Assembly (NCBI GenBank): GCA_002319965.1
Contig: DCJQ01000025.1
Span: forward strand, 32,943-96,942
DNA length: 64,000 bases
From: Megasphaera sp. UBA1696
Lineage (GTDB): Bacteria > Bacillota > Negativicutes > Veillonellales > Megasphaeraceae
Reading direction: 5' to 3'
A program made the translations under genes and the position numbers. A model generated the notes under the pieces. That model ran no database searches. It worked only from the letters and a program-made list of their open reading frames with translations, and had not been told where the DNA came from. How positions within the stretch are numbered: the stretch's first letter is position 1; every line of letters begins with the position of its first letter. Shown here in pieces: positions 19,801 to 28,492 of this stretch.

Positions 19801-20328
19801 AGACGTACGGAAACCGTCGAAGAAGTTGATGAACGGCAAGGAACCTTTAATTGCCGATAAATGAGCGACACCAGCGAGGTCCATGACTTCCTGAACATTG
19901 GATTCGGCCAAGAGACAGCAGCCCGTTGCACGAGCAGCCATGACGTCCTGATGGTCACCGAAGATGCTCAGTGCATGGTTAGCCAAAGCACGCGCAGCTA
20001 CGTGGAATACGCCCGGAAGGAGTTCGCCGGCAACTTTGTACATGTTCGGCATCATGAGGAGGAAGCCCTGAGATGCAGTGTACGTAGTGGTCAAAGCACC
20101 AGCCTGTAAGGAACCGTGGAATGCGCCGGCAGCGCCAGCTTCGGACTGCATTTCAACAACGTGAACTTTGTGACCGAAGAGGTTTTTCATGCCAGTGGCG
20201 GACCAATCATCGACATGTTCTGCCATAGGAGAAGACGGCGTGATCGGATAAATTGCGGCAACTTCAGTAAATGCATAGGACACCCATGCAGCTGCTTCGT
20301 TACCATCCATGGTTTTAAATTTGCTCAT
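16813..20328 (-). CDS. nifJ: Pyruvate:ferredoxin (flavodoxin) oxidoreductase
   Basis: Single-chain enzyme of 1171 residues that oxidises pyruvate plus CoA to acetyl-CoA and CO2 and reduces ferredoxin, central to fermentation. The N-terminus reads MDGNEAAAWVSYAFTE, then YPITPSSPMAEHVD (domain I). Domain order is I, II, gamma-like domain, the two-cluster ferredoxin domain (CIGCLQCSFVCP and CLECGSCVNVCP) and the thiamine-diphosphate domain (GDGWSYDIGYGG). Further cluster cysteines lie in SGACAGCGETP and near ATGCSSIWG. Length and motifs are complete. A divergent LysR gene starts about 500 bases away. Acetyl-CoA made here could feed ackA at 22876. Confidence 0.97.
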   Translation of the reverse strand: MSKFKTMDGNEAAAWVSYAFTEVAAIYPITPSSPMAEHVDDWSATGMKNLFGHKVHVVEMQSEAGAAGAFHGSLQAGALTTTYTASQGFLLMMPNMYKVAGELLPGVFHVAARALANHALSIFGDHQDVMAARATGCCLLAESNVQEVMDLAGVAHLSAIKGSLPFINFFDGFRTSHEIQKVEVMDFENYRKLVDWEAIDKFRKRALNPDNPQVRGTAENPDVYFQHTEAANKFYDAMPDIVADYMDKISEITGRSYKPFNYYGAPDAEYVVVSMGSLSDVAKQTVEYLQSQGEKVGAINVHLYRPFSNKYLLNVLPKTVKKIAVIDRTKEPGSLGEPLYLDITGFVKEEGLNIDVIGGRTGMGSKDVLPEDFLAVFKELKKDHPLNGFTLGIVDDVTNLSLAREPKMPVDTTGLTSCKFWGFGSDGTVGANKSAIKIIGDHTDMYAQAYFAYDSKKSGGVTISHLRFGTRPIDMPYLIDAADYIACHRQSYVGRFDVLRGIKDGGTFMLNCTWTDEELEHELPARIKRAIAKHHVKFYTLNGDAIGQKLGLGTRINMVMQAAFFALAKIIPVEDAVKYLKDSIIKNYGKKGQKIIDMNNGAVDAGIKEFHEVNYPASWADAVDEVVEGRPATKYFTEVAKPMLEQVGDDLPVSAFVGREDGTMPSGTSKFEKAGPALHVPSWDNEKCIGCLQCSFVCPHATVRPCLTTKEETAAAPAGYKVAVKAKSGKEYDLAIVVDQLDCLECGSCVNVCPVQALTMVPNTDEERKKMEFWYYATEKVAPKANPQNKKTVIGSQFEQPLLEFSGACAGCGETPYVKLVTQLFGDRMMIANATGCSSIWGASAPVSPYTMNAAGHGPSWANSLFEDAAEFGLGMFLGVDKVRKDLVESLDAAKAVASPELQEALSDWAAHAYEGEGTRERADKLTALLEKEAAGKPVLEDFLAKKQFFVKRSQWIIGGDGWSYDIGYGGVDHVLASDNDINVLVLDTEVYSNTGGQSSKATPTAAIAQFAAAGKRTKKKDLGMMAISYGYVYVAQVAMGADKNQLLKAITEAEAYHGPSLVICYAPCINHGIRKGMGKSQTEEKLAVECGYWDLFRYNPELKEQGKNPFSLDSKEPDYGKFQEFLQGEVRYASLKKSFPEEAEALYAKTEADAKNRRHSYVRLQKGFED

Positions 20329-20824
20329 AGATAAAACACGCTCCTTAATTGAATGTTATACACAATATGGAAGATTCCATACTGATAGGCTTAAGATAGC
20401 TATAAAGACGTCCTGCTGTATCTCATACAGAAGGCGCGAACAGCACACAAAGGTTCCAATGATGCATTCTGTTCACGTATCGACTATACACGTCCCATAA
20501 TTGAAAAAAATGCAATAAAACGCGGGAAGGTCCGACAATATTCAAAAAAAGTATTGCTAATATTCTCAATCTGTACTACTATTATAGTGGTATTACAGAT
20601 TTGCACATTACCATATCTCTTTTCAGAAATTGCTGACTATCACAAACCGAACGACTTTGTAACTTTTTCTTACAAGTTAATTATATGCCTAAGCAATGTT
20701 AAATTCAATAGGAATGTGATGCTAGTTTATGCATCGTTCAGTGCTATTTTGTAAACGTATACCGAAGTAGTGTATATTGTAGCGTTATTTTTGATATACA
20801 CGATTAGTTAGTGGAGGTGTTAGC
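20329..20824. promoter_or_regulatory. Divergent nifJ / LysR intergenic region with an LTTR-type dyad
   Basis: About 500 AT-rich bases without a convincing gene. Near the LysR side, GTGTATAT at 20770-20777 faces ATATACAC at 20794-20801, a perfect eight-base dyad with a 16-base centre, sitting just upstream of the LysR start (GGAGG at 20813). This fits a LysR autoregulatory site. A TATAGT hexamer on the minus strand near 20485 is a possible nifJ -10, but no matching -35 is clear. Confidence 0.5.
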
Positions 20825-21736
20825 ATGGATTTTCATCATCTTAAATACTTTGTCGAAGTAGCAGACAAGAAGTCATTCAGCAAAGCAGCGCGAACACTGC
20901 ATATTTCTCAGTCCGCCATCAGCCGTACCATCAAAGCCCTGGAAGAAGAACTGGGCGTCGTCCTTTTCATGCGAAATGCGAAGGCCGTCGAACTGACCGA
21001 TGCCGGCACGATTTTCCTGTCCCATGCCAAACGGGTCGTCTTCATGTTCGAACATTTAAAGACCGACTTCGAAAATGAATTCAAATTGGAACAGGGCACG
21101 ATTCTCATCGGCCTGCCCCCCATTACCGGTGCGCCGATCTTCGCCAACCTCTTAGGGGCTTTCAAGCAGGAATATCCTCAAATTGAACTGGACTTGTACG
21201 AACACGGCTCGAAGAAGGTCGAAATCAGCGTTCAGGAAGGCCTCATCGACCTGGGCATCGTCTGCACCCAGCCGAAGGAAAAGGATTTTGAATCGTTCTT
21301 CCTCACCCAGGATCCGATGAACGTCATCATTCACCGCGACAACATCCTGTCCAAGGAAAAGACGATCCCCTTGAAGAAACTGGCCAACGAATCGCTGGTC
21401 CTCTACCGCGATGACTTCAACCTGCACGACGAAATCATCCAACACTGTAAGAAAATCGGCTTCCAGCCGAAAATCATCTTTGAAACGAGCCAGCGCGACC
21501 TCATGATTCAGACCGTCGTCGCCAACCTCGGCGTCGCCCTCCTGCCGAGCCGCCTGTGCCCGACGAAGGAAGCCAACCCCCGCGTCTCGGAATCGGTCGT
21601 CGTCCGACCTCTCGTCGAACCGGAAATCATGCACGTCCTCTACGTCATCTGGAAACGCGGCCACTACCTGTCCCATGCGGCTCAATTATGGCTCGACTTC
21701 GTCCGCAATAAGGCCCGCGTCATTTCCAACTTATAA
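20825..21736 (+). CDS. LysR-family transcriptional regulator (divergent from nifJ)
   Basis: LysR-type regulator of 303 residues. The N-terminal winged helix reads FHHLKYFVEVADKKSFSKAA and ISQSAISRTIKALEEELG, followed by a periplasmic-binding-protein-like effector domain (from about residue 90). GGAGG lies about seven bases before the ATG. Divergence from nifJ suggests it may control pyruvate oxidoreductase expression, but this is inference from position. Its stop shares one base with the start of the next small gene (TAATG). Confidence 0.88.
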   Translation: MDFHHLKYFVEVADKKSFSKAARTLHISQSAISRTIKALEEELGVVLFMRNAKAVELTDAGTIFLSHAKRVVFMFEHLKTDFENEFKLEQGTILIGLPPITGAPIFANLLGAFKQEYPQIELDLYEHGSKKVEISVQEGLIDLGIVCTQPKEKDFESFFLTQDPMNVIIHRDNILSKEKTIPLKKLANESLVLYRDDFNLHDEIIQHCKKIGFQPKIIFETSQRDLMIQTVVANLGVALLPSRLCPTKEANPRVSESVVVRPLVEPEIMHVLYVIWKRGHYLSHAAQLWLDFVRNKARVISNL

Positions 21737-22131
21737 TGGCCGGGGAAAGACAAGGCCCCGCCGCTCTTGCCGGTTCCCTGAAAAGCCGGATACAGCGCGG
21801 CAGAAACGGTGTTCTCAAGCAGTATCGCCGTCTGTTACAGACTTGGCAGGGCCTGTCCAAAACACAGAGATACATCGTCGGCGCTGTCGTGCTTCTCCTG
21901 GCATGGAACCTGGTGCTGCAGGTCCAGCTTCTTACCTTGTCTAAGACCGTCGCTCTCCAACAAGTCCGCATCTCCCAGCTGGAGAAACAGGCTCAAAGAC
22001 AGAATAACCTGCTCTACTCAGCATCGGTCACCTTAAACGATATAGAAAAGAAATGGCATTCGTTGAACTTCCGTGTCCTTGAAAACACGTGGCGCATCGA
22101 AGAACCGAAAAAAAACCCAGACTCCATGTGA
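21736..22131 (+). CDS. Small membrane-anchored coiled-coil protein, unknown function
   Basis: A 131-residue protein I do not recognise. A basic N-terminus (about residues 1-45) is followed by one hydrophobic segment (about 46-66) and a predicted coiled coil rich in Leu, Gln and Glu (about 67-95). The charged C-terminal part ends within the terminator stem. It begins on the last base of the LysR stop, so translation is probably coupled to the regulator. This layout could place a small membrane partner beside the regulator, which is speculation. Composition matches the flanking core genes. Confidence 0.6.
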   Translation: MAGERQGPAALAGSLKSRIQRGRNGVLKQYRRLLQTWQGLSKTQRYIVGAVVLLLAWNLVLQVQLLTLSKTVALQQVRISQLEKQAQRQNNLLYSASVTLNDIEKKWHSLNFRVLENTWRIEEPKKNPDSM

Positions 22132-22152
22132 TGAGTCTGGGTTTCCTTTTTA
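22113..22152 (+). terminator. Terminator after the LysR / small membrane protein pair
   Basis: AAACCCAGACTC pairs perfectly with GAGTCTGGGTTT around an eight-base loop and is followed by CCTTTTTATT. The stem overlaps the last codons of the upstream gene. It may also act for the convergent HAD gene. Confidence 0.85.
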
Positions 22153-22163
22153 TTAGAGATTTA

Positions 22164-22850
22164 TCATGCTTCAAGAAGCGCTTCAAAGGCTTCCGGTTCC
22201 GGAAGGGATGAAATGATTTTCCAAGGTTCACACTTGGCCAAATCATCGTAGGAATGCCTTCCGGTAGCGACGCTGATGGTCCGGGCGCCAATGGCTTTCC
22301 CGCACTGAATGTCATGAGGCGTATCACCGATGACATACATGGCTTCAATGTCATCGCCCCAAGTCCGTTTGGCAATGGCCAGGGCATTGCGGGCCAAGTC
22401 GTCGCGGTAGTAGTAGTCGAAAGCAAAACCGGAATGGTCGAAATCAAAATACTGAGACAAGCCGAAGAAATCCATCTTCAGGCTGGCACCGACGCGGCTG
22501 TTCCCCGTCAGGAGGAGCTGCCGGTAGCCTTCCCTTCCATGGAAGAAGGCCAGGTTTTCTGCTGCATTCGGCAGGATGACGCCTTCGTGAGCCTTGCGTT
22601 TCAGCCATTTCAAGAGCTTTTGCTCATAATTGCGGCAAAAGGCAAAGACTTCTTCATCGGTCGGCATGACGCCCGTCGATTTATAGAGCAGCTGCTGACA
22701 AATATAATTATCGGTCCTGCCGCCGGCATCGATTTTCGGCACCGGTGTATCCTCCCCTTTTAAATCGCGGAGGACTTCTTTAATGGCATTCAATCCGGCA
22801 TGACCGGTATTCAATAAGGTTCCGTCAATATCCCAGTATAATAATTTCAC
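22164..22850 (-). CDS. HAD-superfamily phosphatase (phosphoglycolate phosphatase-like)
   Basis: About 228 residues from a GTG at 22850, chosen because GGAG lies eight bases upstream and the protein then begins close to its first motif. HAD motif I is YWDIDGTLLNTGHAG, motif II is LLTGNS, and motif IV is VIGDTPHDIQCG. The cap domain lies between motifs I and II. Relatives dephosphorylate phosphoglycolate or similar small phosphates; substrate is not readable here. It is 25 bases downstream of ackA and probably shares its transcript. Confidence 0.85.
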   Translation of the reverse strand: MKLLYWDIDGTLLNTGHAGLNAIKEVLRDLKGEDTPVPKIDAGGRTDNYICQQLLYKSTGVMPTDEEVFAFCRNYEQKLLKWLKRKAHEGVILPNAAENLAFFHGREGYRQLLLTGNSRVGASLKMDFFGLSQYFDFDHSGFAFDYYYRDDLARNALAIAKRTWGDDIEAMYVIGDTPHDIQCGKAIGARTISVATGRHSYDDLAKCEPWKIISSLPEPEAFEALLEA

Positions 22851-22875
22851 AGTCTTCACTCCATTTGAGGCACTA

Positions 22876-24072
22876 TTACTGTTTGGATACGATGTCCTTC
22901 GTATCGCGGGCAATCATGATTTCTTCGTTCGTCGGAATGACATACATCTTAACCGTCGAATCGTCGGTGCTGATCAAAGCGTCTTTGCCGCGGACGTCGT
23001 TGCGCTGCGGATCGAGTTTGGCACCGAGGTATTCGAGGCCTTCGGCAATGGCTGCACGGTCTTCAATGCCGTTTTCGCCGACACCGGCCGTAAAGGTGAT
23101 GACGTCGACACCGCCCATGGCAGCTGCGAAAGCACCGATTTCCTTGCGGACCTGATAGTGGAACATGTCGAGAGCCAGCTGAGCCCGTTCGTTGCCTTCA
23201 CCGGCAGCTTTGCCGAGGTCGCGGAAGTCGCTGGAAACGCCGGAAATACCGAGGACACCGGACTGTTTGTTCATCAATTTGTCCATATCTTTCGTCGAAA
23301 GGTTATGGTTGTCCATGACGTTGAGAACGATAGCCGGGTCGATATCGCCGCAGCGCGTGCCCATGAGGACGCCGGCCAAGGGAGTAAAGCCCATCGTCGT
23401 GTCGACGCATTTGCCGTATTTGATGGCAGCTAAGGACGAGCCGTTGCCGAGATGGCAGTTGATGATGCGCAGTTCTTCAACGGGTTTGCCCATGACTTTA
23501 GCAACTTCACCGGCGACATAGCGATGGCTCGTGCCGTGGAAGCCGTAACGGCGGATATGATCTTTCTTATAGAGTTCGTACGGAAGGCCGTACATGAAGG
23601 CTTTCGCCGGCATGGTCTGATGGAAGGCCGTATCGAAGACGCCGACCTGAGGTACGCCGGGCATAATAGCCTTGCAGGCATTGATGCCGATGATGTTCGG
23701 CGGATTGTGAAGCGGAGCCATGGCCGAGCATTTTTCCAAGGCTTTCATGACTTCGTCCGTAATGAGCGTAGAAGCAGCGAATTCTTCACCGCCATGGACG
23801 ACGCGGTGGCCGACAGCATCGATCGCATCCATCGATTTGATGACGCCGCATTCAGCGTCGGTCAAAATGTCGAGGACTAACTTTACGGCTACCTGGTGAT
23901 CCGGAATGGACTGTTTGATTTCTTTTTTCTGACCATTCCATTTGTGGGTCAGCTGCGAATCGGTGAGGCCGATTTTTTCGACCAACCCTTTTGCCATTAC
24001 TTCTTCATTATCCATGTTGACGAGCTGATACTTCAAAGATGAGCTTCCGCAGTTTACAACCAATACGATCAT
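22876..24072 (-). CDS. ackA: Acetate kinase
   Basis: Cytoplasmic enzyme of 398 residues that converts acetyl phosphate and ADP to acetate and ATP, the ATP-yielding end of acetate fermentation. The N-terminus [13 protein letters not shown] is the family's first nucleotide-binding signature. [20 protein letters not shown] and [10 protein letters not shown] follow, and the C-terminal adenosine site is in FTAGVGENG. Length is standard. It follows a lipoprotein gene by 31 bases. No pta is visible in the window. Confidence 0.97.
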   Translation of the reverse strand: MIVLVVNCGSSSLKYQLVNMDNEEVMAKGLVEKIGLTDSQLTHKWNGQKKEIKQSIPDHQVAVKLVLDILTDAECGVIKSMDAIDAVGHRVVHGGEEFAASTLITDEVMKALEKCSAMAPLHNPPNIIGINACKAIMPGVPQVGVFDTAFHQTMPAKAFMYGLPYELYKKDHIRRYGFHGTSHRYVAGEVAKVMGKPVEELRIINCHLGNGSSLAAIKYGKCVDTTMGFTPLAGVLMGTRCGDIDPAIVLNVMDNHNLSTKDMDKLMNKQSGVLGISGVSSDFRDLGKAAGEGNERAQLALDMFHYQVRKEIGAFAAAMGGVDVITFTAGVGENGIEDRAAIAEGLEYLGAKLDPQRNDVRGKDALISTDDSTVKMYVIPTNEEIMIARDTKDIVSKQ

Positions 24073-24103
24073 GAAATTTTACCCTCTTTCGTGTGTTTTA
24101 AAA

Positions 24104-24640
24104 TTACTTGAGCTGGCCAAATACGTGGTCAACTACTTCCTTCGCCAGTTCATCACCGTCTTTGTACATGTACATGACGTGCCAAATCTGGCCATTATCT
24201 TCAAAGAAGAAACTCCGCACGGTGAGCTTCGCCGGCTGGCCGTTCAAGGGCTCCGTATAGGAGGCATCGACGACGGTGGCCTTGCGCCTGCTCTCTTCGG
24301 CTTCGGTAATCTTCGTTTGCAGATCAGATACATCCGGTGTCTGTTTCAGCATGGCAACGTACTTGTCAGCCATGGCAACAGGCGTCGTTTCGCCGGCTGT
24401 TTCAGAAACAGCGACGACATTGATGTGTTTGTCATTGTTAATATACATCATGCCTTCGCCGTCCTGGCGATTCACGTGTGCCAGGTCAAACGGGGTCATG
24501 ACGTACACTTCCGAATTTCCGGCCTTCAACTGGACATAGCCGAAACTGTATTCTTCAAGCATCGTATTGCTGCCACAGCCGGCTAACAATACGGCAGCTG
24601 AGACCATGGCCGCAGCTGCAAGTCCTTTCAATCCCTTCAT
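24104..24640 (-). CDS. Lipoprotein of unknown function
   Basis: A 178-residue exported protein. The signal peptide ends in a clear lipobox LLAGC with Cys22 as the lipidated residue. The mature part is soluble and mixed alpha/beta, with no motif I recognise. It is likely anchored in the envelope, in the inner or outer membrane. It precedes ackA by 31 bases and shares its promoter, but a functional link to acetate metabolism is not evident. Confidence 0.75.
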   Translation of the reverse strand: MKGLKGLAAAAMVSAAVLLAGCGSNTMLEEYSFGYVQLKAGNSEVYVMTPFDLAHVNRQDGEGMMYINNDKHINVVAVSETAGETTPVAMADKYVAMLKQTPDVSDLQTKITEAEESRRKATVVDASYTEPLNGQPAKLTVRSFFFEDNGQIWHVMYMYKDGDELAKEVVDHVFGQLK

Positions 24641-24676
24641 ACAATCACCTATTTATGCTTTCTACAGACTAGGTTC

Positions 24677-24705
24677 ATTATAGCATAAAAGACTTATAGC
24701 GTCAT
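24677..24705 (-). promoter_or_regulatory. Promoter for lipoprotein-ackA-HAD transcript
   Basis: On the minus strand a TATAAT at 24677-24682 is preceded by TGC (extended -10) and by a poor -35 (ATGACG) with 17-base spacing. The extended -10 supports activity. Confidence 0.65.
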
Positions 24706-24775
24706 CTAAAAAAAGCAGGAATTGGAAATACTTTGGCTATCCCGTCAAACAGCCAAAAAGAATGGCCGGTCTGCA

Positions 24776-24804
24776 TTGACGATTTTCTTTACCTTCCGTA
24801 TACT
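24776..24804 (+). promoter_or_regulatory. Promoter for tmcAL
   Basis: TTGACG at 24776-24781 and TATACT at 24799-24804 are separated by 17 bases. The predicted leader to the ATG at 24924 is about 110 bases, with no recognised riboswitch. Confidence 0.7.
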
Positions 24805-24923
24805 TATAAACAACTTATACTGTGTTTCTTCGTGAAATACGGCCTTTTCCGGACGGTGCCGCCAGATGCTGCGGCCTCGCCCCGTTCAGATATTGTGAAA
24901 TTTAGAACGTAAAGGAGACTGCT

Positions 24924-26135
24924 ATGGAAGCCATTGCCGTCATCGCCGAATTTAATCCCTTTCACACCGGCCATGCCTACTTACTGTCGGAAATCCGCCG
25001 CCAGAGCCCGGCCGATACGGCCGTCATCGTCATCATGAGCGGCGCCTTCGTCCAGCGCGGCGAACCGGCCCTCTTTGACAAGTGGCACCGCGCCTGTTGG
25101 GCCGTCCGCAGCGGAGCCGATGCCGTCTTTGAACTGCCTGCCGTCTATGCCCTCTCGAGTGCCGCCGGCTTTGCCTCAGGCGGCGTCCGTTTAGCCTGTC
25201 GACTTGGCTGTACGTCCCTTGCCTGCGGTGTCGAAGCGGGCACGGCTGCCGACTTTCTCCGCCTGGGAAAAACAGCGTTGAGCCTTTCGTACGATGAATC
25301 GACAAAGACGGCTACGGCCGGCCGTAATCAGACAAACGACCTGGCAAAGGCCCTGCCGGAACTGGCCGGCCTTTTGGAACAGCCCAATTCCCTCTTGGCC
25401 CTTGAATATGCCAAAGCCATCCTCGCCCTGCCGTCGCCCCTTGCGATGCAAACCATCCCCCGCCGCGGAAGCCATGCCGAAAACAGCTTCGATGGCCCTT
25501 TCACCAGTGCCTCGGCCATCCGCCGGGAACTGAAAAAAGGCGTTTCGGCCCGCGTCGCAGCCTATCTGCCTCCGACCAACCGAAGCGATATCGAAGCCCT
25601 ATTGAAAGCCGGTTCCTTTACGGATTACGACCGCTACGGCGATTTCGTCAGCCTTGAAGGGCGCCTCCTGACGCCGGAGCAGCTCTGCCGCCTTCCGGCT
25701 TTTACCGAAGGCCTCGAAAACCGTTGGCATAAAGCCTTTTCTACCCTTTCGACATATGATGAAGCCCTGTCAGCCATCAAGACCAAGCGCTATGCCTTCA
25801 GCCGCTTATGCCGCATGGGAGCCTACACGGTTCTCCAGCCGTCACAGGACTTCTTCAACGAATCTTACCAAGAAGGACCGCAATACGGCCGCATCCTGGC
25901 CTTCAACGAACGCGGCGCCGCCTTCTTAAAACAGGCTAAAGAAACGTTTCCCATCATGACCAGACCGGCGCAGGCAAAAAAAATCCTGTCCCCTTTAGGA
26001 CAGGCACAGCTTACCTTCGATATCCGGGCCGACGACATTCAAGCCCTCTCCTTCCGCAGCGCCGCTTACCGCCAAGGACGAAGGGACTATTATACCGCTC
26101 CCTGCTATCTCCCCCAAGCGAATCATGAACGGTAA
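24924..26135 (+). CDS. tmcAL: tRNA(Met) cytidine acetate ligase
   Basis: A 403-residue nucleotidyltransferase-fold enzyme. Characterised relatives form N4-acetylcytidine at the wobble base of elongator tRNA-Met from acetate and ATP. The HxGH-type motif appears as EFNPFHTGHAYL at the N-terminus, and SGAFVQRGEPALFDKW is diagnostic of the family. The C-terminal half carries a substrate-binding region (TSASAIRREL, then NRWHKAF). AAAGGAG lies about eight bases before the ATG. It is divergent from ackA; both enzymes use acetate, which may be coincidence. Confidence 0.92.
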   Translation: MEAIAVIAEFNPFHTGHAYLLSEIRRQSPADTAVIVIMSGAFVQRGEPALFDKWHRACWAVRSGADAVFELPAVYALSSAAGFASGGVRLACRLGCTSLACGVEAGTAADFLRLGKTALSLSYDESTKTATAGRNQTNDLAKALPELAGLLEQPNSLLALEYAKAILALPSPLAMQTIPRRGSHAENSFDGPFTSASAIRRELKKGVSARVAAYLPPTNRSDIEALLKAGSFTDYDRYGDFVSLEGRLLTPEQLCRLPAFTEGLENRWHKAFSTLSTYDEALSAIKTKRYAFSRLCRMGAYTVLQPSQDFFNESYQEGPQYGRILAFNERGAAFLKQAKETFPIMTRPAQAKKILSPLGQAQLTFDIRADDIQALSFRSAAYRQGRRDYYTAPCYLPQANHER

Positions 26136-26160
26136 TATCCGGTTATTTTTATCCGTATAT

Positions 26161-26189
26161 TTGTTTTACAGCCCGAAATCTGTTATCAT
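26161..26189 (+). promoter_or_regulatory. Promoter for gltS
   Basis: TTGTTT at 26161-26166 and TATCAT at 26184-26189 with 17-base spacing; a TG one base before the -10 gives an extended element. Confidence 0.65.
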
Positions 26190-26269
26190 AAGTACTGTAT
26201 TTTTTATTTTTTCATAACCTATTTCATCGATTCTGCCCATAATCGGTAAAATATGAAGGGGGCTTATTT

Positions 26270-27532
26270 GTGGCTGTAAATCTTAATATTTATCAAACAT
26301 TAGCCGCAGCGATTGTCGTTTACTATACAGGCGTATTCTTGCGTGCAAAATTCGACGTCCTGCGCAAGTACTGTATCCCCGCTCCGGTCGTCGGAGGCAT
26401 CTTATTCGCTATCATCAACTGCATTCTCTATACGCAGGGCCTTTGGCAGTACGAGCAGGATACGATCATGCAAAACATCTGTATGATGCTCTTTTTCACC
26501 AGCGTCGGCTACACGGCCAGCATCAGCCTCATCAAACGAGGCGGTATCATGGTCTTTAAAATGGCCATCGTCACGACGATTCTCATTACCGCCCAGAATA
26601 TCATTGGGGTGAGCCTGGCGACGGTCTTCGACCTCAGTCCCCTCATGGGACTGGCAACGGGCTCGGTTCCCATGGTCGGCGGTCACGGCACGGCAGCGGC
26701 CTTCGGTCCTTTGCTGGAAGACATCGGCCTTGACAGCGGCGTCACCATTTCCGTCGCCGCCGCTACCTTCGGTCTCGTCGCCGGCGGTGTCATCGGCGGT
26801 CCGATTGGGGAAGGATTGATTCACAAACACCATCTGGTCAGCTCGGCTGAATCAGAACGGTTTGATCCCTCGGCCAACGCCGACGCCGTATCGCGGTTAA
26901 AAGCCGTGGCCGGCGATAAGGAACGGGCGGAAAACGCCATCAAGATTGAAAATAAAATCGGCCAGACCATCGACAACTACCGCTTCATGAACGCCATGGC
27001 CCACCTCTTTCTGGCCATGGGTCTCGGAACGATCGTCAGCGGCTTTTTCAGCAGCATCGGTCTCGTCTTCCCGGGCTATATCGGCTCGATGATCGTCGCT
27101 GCCGTCATCCGCAACATCGCCGACTTCACGCACAGCTTCAAAGTCTACCAGCACGAAAGTGAAGTCCTGGGCAACCTCAGCCTGACCGTCTTTTTGACCT
27201 GCGTCCTCATGAGCCTCAAGCTCTGGCAGCTGGCAGACCTCGCCGTACCTTTAGTCGTCATGCTCCTCAGCCAGGCCTTGTTCATGGCACTCTTTGCCTA
27301 CTTCATCGTCTTCCGCATCATGGGCCGCGACTACGAAGCCGCCGTCATGACCAGCGGCGTCTGCGGCTTCGGTTTAGGTGCTACGCCCAACGCCATCGCC
27401 AACATGACGGCTATGACGGAAATCTTCGGCCCGGCACCGACAGCCTTTTTCGTTATCCCCCTCATCGGGTCCTTAATCATTGACCCGGTCAATGCCACGA
27501 TCATTACGGTATTCATCAATATCCTCCATTAA
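26270..27532 (+). CDS. gltS: Sodium/glutamate symporter
   Basis: Inner-membrane secondary transporter of 420 residues that imports glutamate with Na+. Translation starts at a GTG with AAGGGGG seven bases upstream. About ten or more hydrophobic segments are visible. The two inverted halves each carry the characteristic glycine-rich re-entrant motif: VPMVGGHGTAAAFGP (about residue 140) and CGFGLGATPNAIANM (about residue 365). The stop overlaps the convergent Sel1 gene by four bases. Confidence 0.93.
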   Translation: MAVNLNIYQTLAAAIVVYYTGVFLRAKFDVLRKYCIPAPVVGGILFAIINCILYTQGLWQYEQDTIMQNICMMLFFTSVGYTASISLIKRGGIMVFKMAIVTTILITAQNIIGVSLATVFDLSPLMGLATGSVPMVGGHGTAAAFGPLLEDIGLDSGVTISVAAATFGLVAGGVIGGPIGEGLIHKHHLVSSAESERFDPSANADAVSRLKAVAGDKERAENAIKIENKIGQTIDNYRFMNAMAHLFLAMGLGTIVSGFFSSIGLVFPGYIGSMIVAAVIRNIADFTHSFKVYQHESEVLGNLSLTVFLTCVLMSLKLWQLADLAVPLVVMLLSQALFMALFAYFIVFRIMGRDYEAAVMTSGVCGFGLGATPNAIANMTAMTEIFGPAPTAFFVIPLIGSLIIDPVNATIITVFINILH

Positions 27533-28335
27533 TCGTCCTGACTTTTGTTTCGCCAATACACAGCTTCATCATGATCCATTTCTACGCCATCGCCCCTTTC
27601 CAGGGCGGTGGCGTAATTTTTCATGCCCTCTTTATAGCCGGATGCGGCAGACTGGGCAAACCAATAGGCAGCCTGAATGCTGTCATGGGCGACACCGTGG
27701 CCGTCGCGGTAGAGGACACCCAAGTTGTTCTGCGCCGGCCCGTCACCGGCCATGGCCGCTTCATAGTACCAGTGCGCAGCCAGTTCCCAGTCTTGAGGAA
27801 CGCCGTACCCCTTTTCATAGAGATAGCCGAGATTGTTTCCGGCAATGACATTTCCCTGATCCGCCGCCTTGGCATACCAATAGGCGGCTTTTTCATAATC
27901 CGGTTCCCCGGTGTAGCCGAACTGATACATGATGGCCGCATTGCACTGGCCGTCGTCGTCATCGTGTTCAGCCGCCCGCCGATACCAATACAAGGCCTTT
28001 TCGTAATCCTGAGGGAGATCCTCCCCTGTTTCATAGAGATGGCCTAAATTATTCTCAGCCGCCCCATAACCCCGGCTGGCTGCCGCACCGTACCAAAGGA
28101 CAGCCTGTTCGATATCGCGCTCCGTGCCTAACCCATGCTCATACTGATAGCCCAAGTTATACTGACCGGCAGCATGGCCGCCCTTAGCCGATCGACTGTA
28201 CCAGTAAAAAGCCTTCTTATATAAATCATCTTTATCTTCTATATCGGCGTCAAAAGCGTCAAAGAAATAATCGTCTCCCATGGCACATTGGGCGGCTGCA
28301 TCGCCGCGAAAGGCCAGTCGTTCTCTTTCGTCCAT
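27529..28335 (-). CDS. Sel1-like repeat (TPR-type) protein
   Basis: A 268-residue soluble protein made of about six to seven Sel1 repeats of roughly 36 residues each. Recurring blocks are AxYWYxxAAxxG and AxNNLGxLYExG. No signal peptide or enzymatic domain is visible. Such alpha/alpha repeats mediate protein-protein contacts, often in signalling or stress pathways; the partner is unknown. It is flanked by convergent gltS and, across its start, the divergent clpB promoter. Confidence 0.88.
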   Translation of the reverse strand: MDERERLAFRGDAAAQCAMGDDYFFDAFDADIEDKDDLYKKAFYWYSRSAKGGHAAGQYNLGYQYEHGLGTERDIEQAVLWYGAAASRGYGAAENNLGHLYETGEDLPQDYEKALYWYRRAAEHDDDDGQCNAAIMYQFGYTGEPDYEKAAYWYAKAADQGNVIAGNNLGYLYEKGYGVPQDWELAAHWYYEAAMAGDGPAQNNLGVLYRDGHGVAHDSIQAAYWFAQSAASGYKEGMKNYATALERGDGVEMDHDEAVYWRNKSQDD

Positions 28336-28456
28336 CGTCGGACTCCTTTCATCTGTCTCCCTTGACGGAGGACAATCTTTATACTGCCTCGATTGTAGGG
28401 GAAAGGCCGAAGGCTGTCAACAAAGTCTTTTCCAAAACATTTACAATTTTTTCTTT

Positions 28457-28492
28457 TTGACATATTGACTTTTTGACTTTTACAGCTATAAT
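28457..28492 (+). promoter_or_regulatory. clpB promoter with three TTGAC repeats at 8-base period
   Basis: TATAAT at 28487-28492 is 16 bases from a TTGACT -35 (28465-28470). TTGAC also occurs at 28457 and 28473, giving three copies spaced eight bases apart. On the other strand these read GTCAAA/GTCAAT, resembling CtsR half-sites, but the spacing is not that of a standard CtsR box. Confidence 0.7.

Noticed and set aside
16849..19860. A 1003-codon open frame on the plus strand opposite nifJ
   Set aside because: Antisense artefact of nifJ codon bias. It has no recognisable motif and no initiation signals.
20554..20754. A 66-codon AT-rich frame in the nifJ/LysR gap
   Set aside because: No ribosome site, and composition is like random AT-rich DNA.
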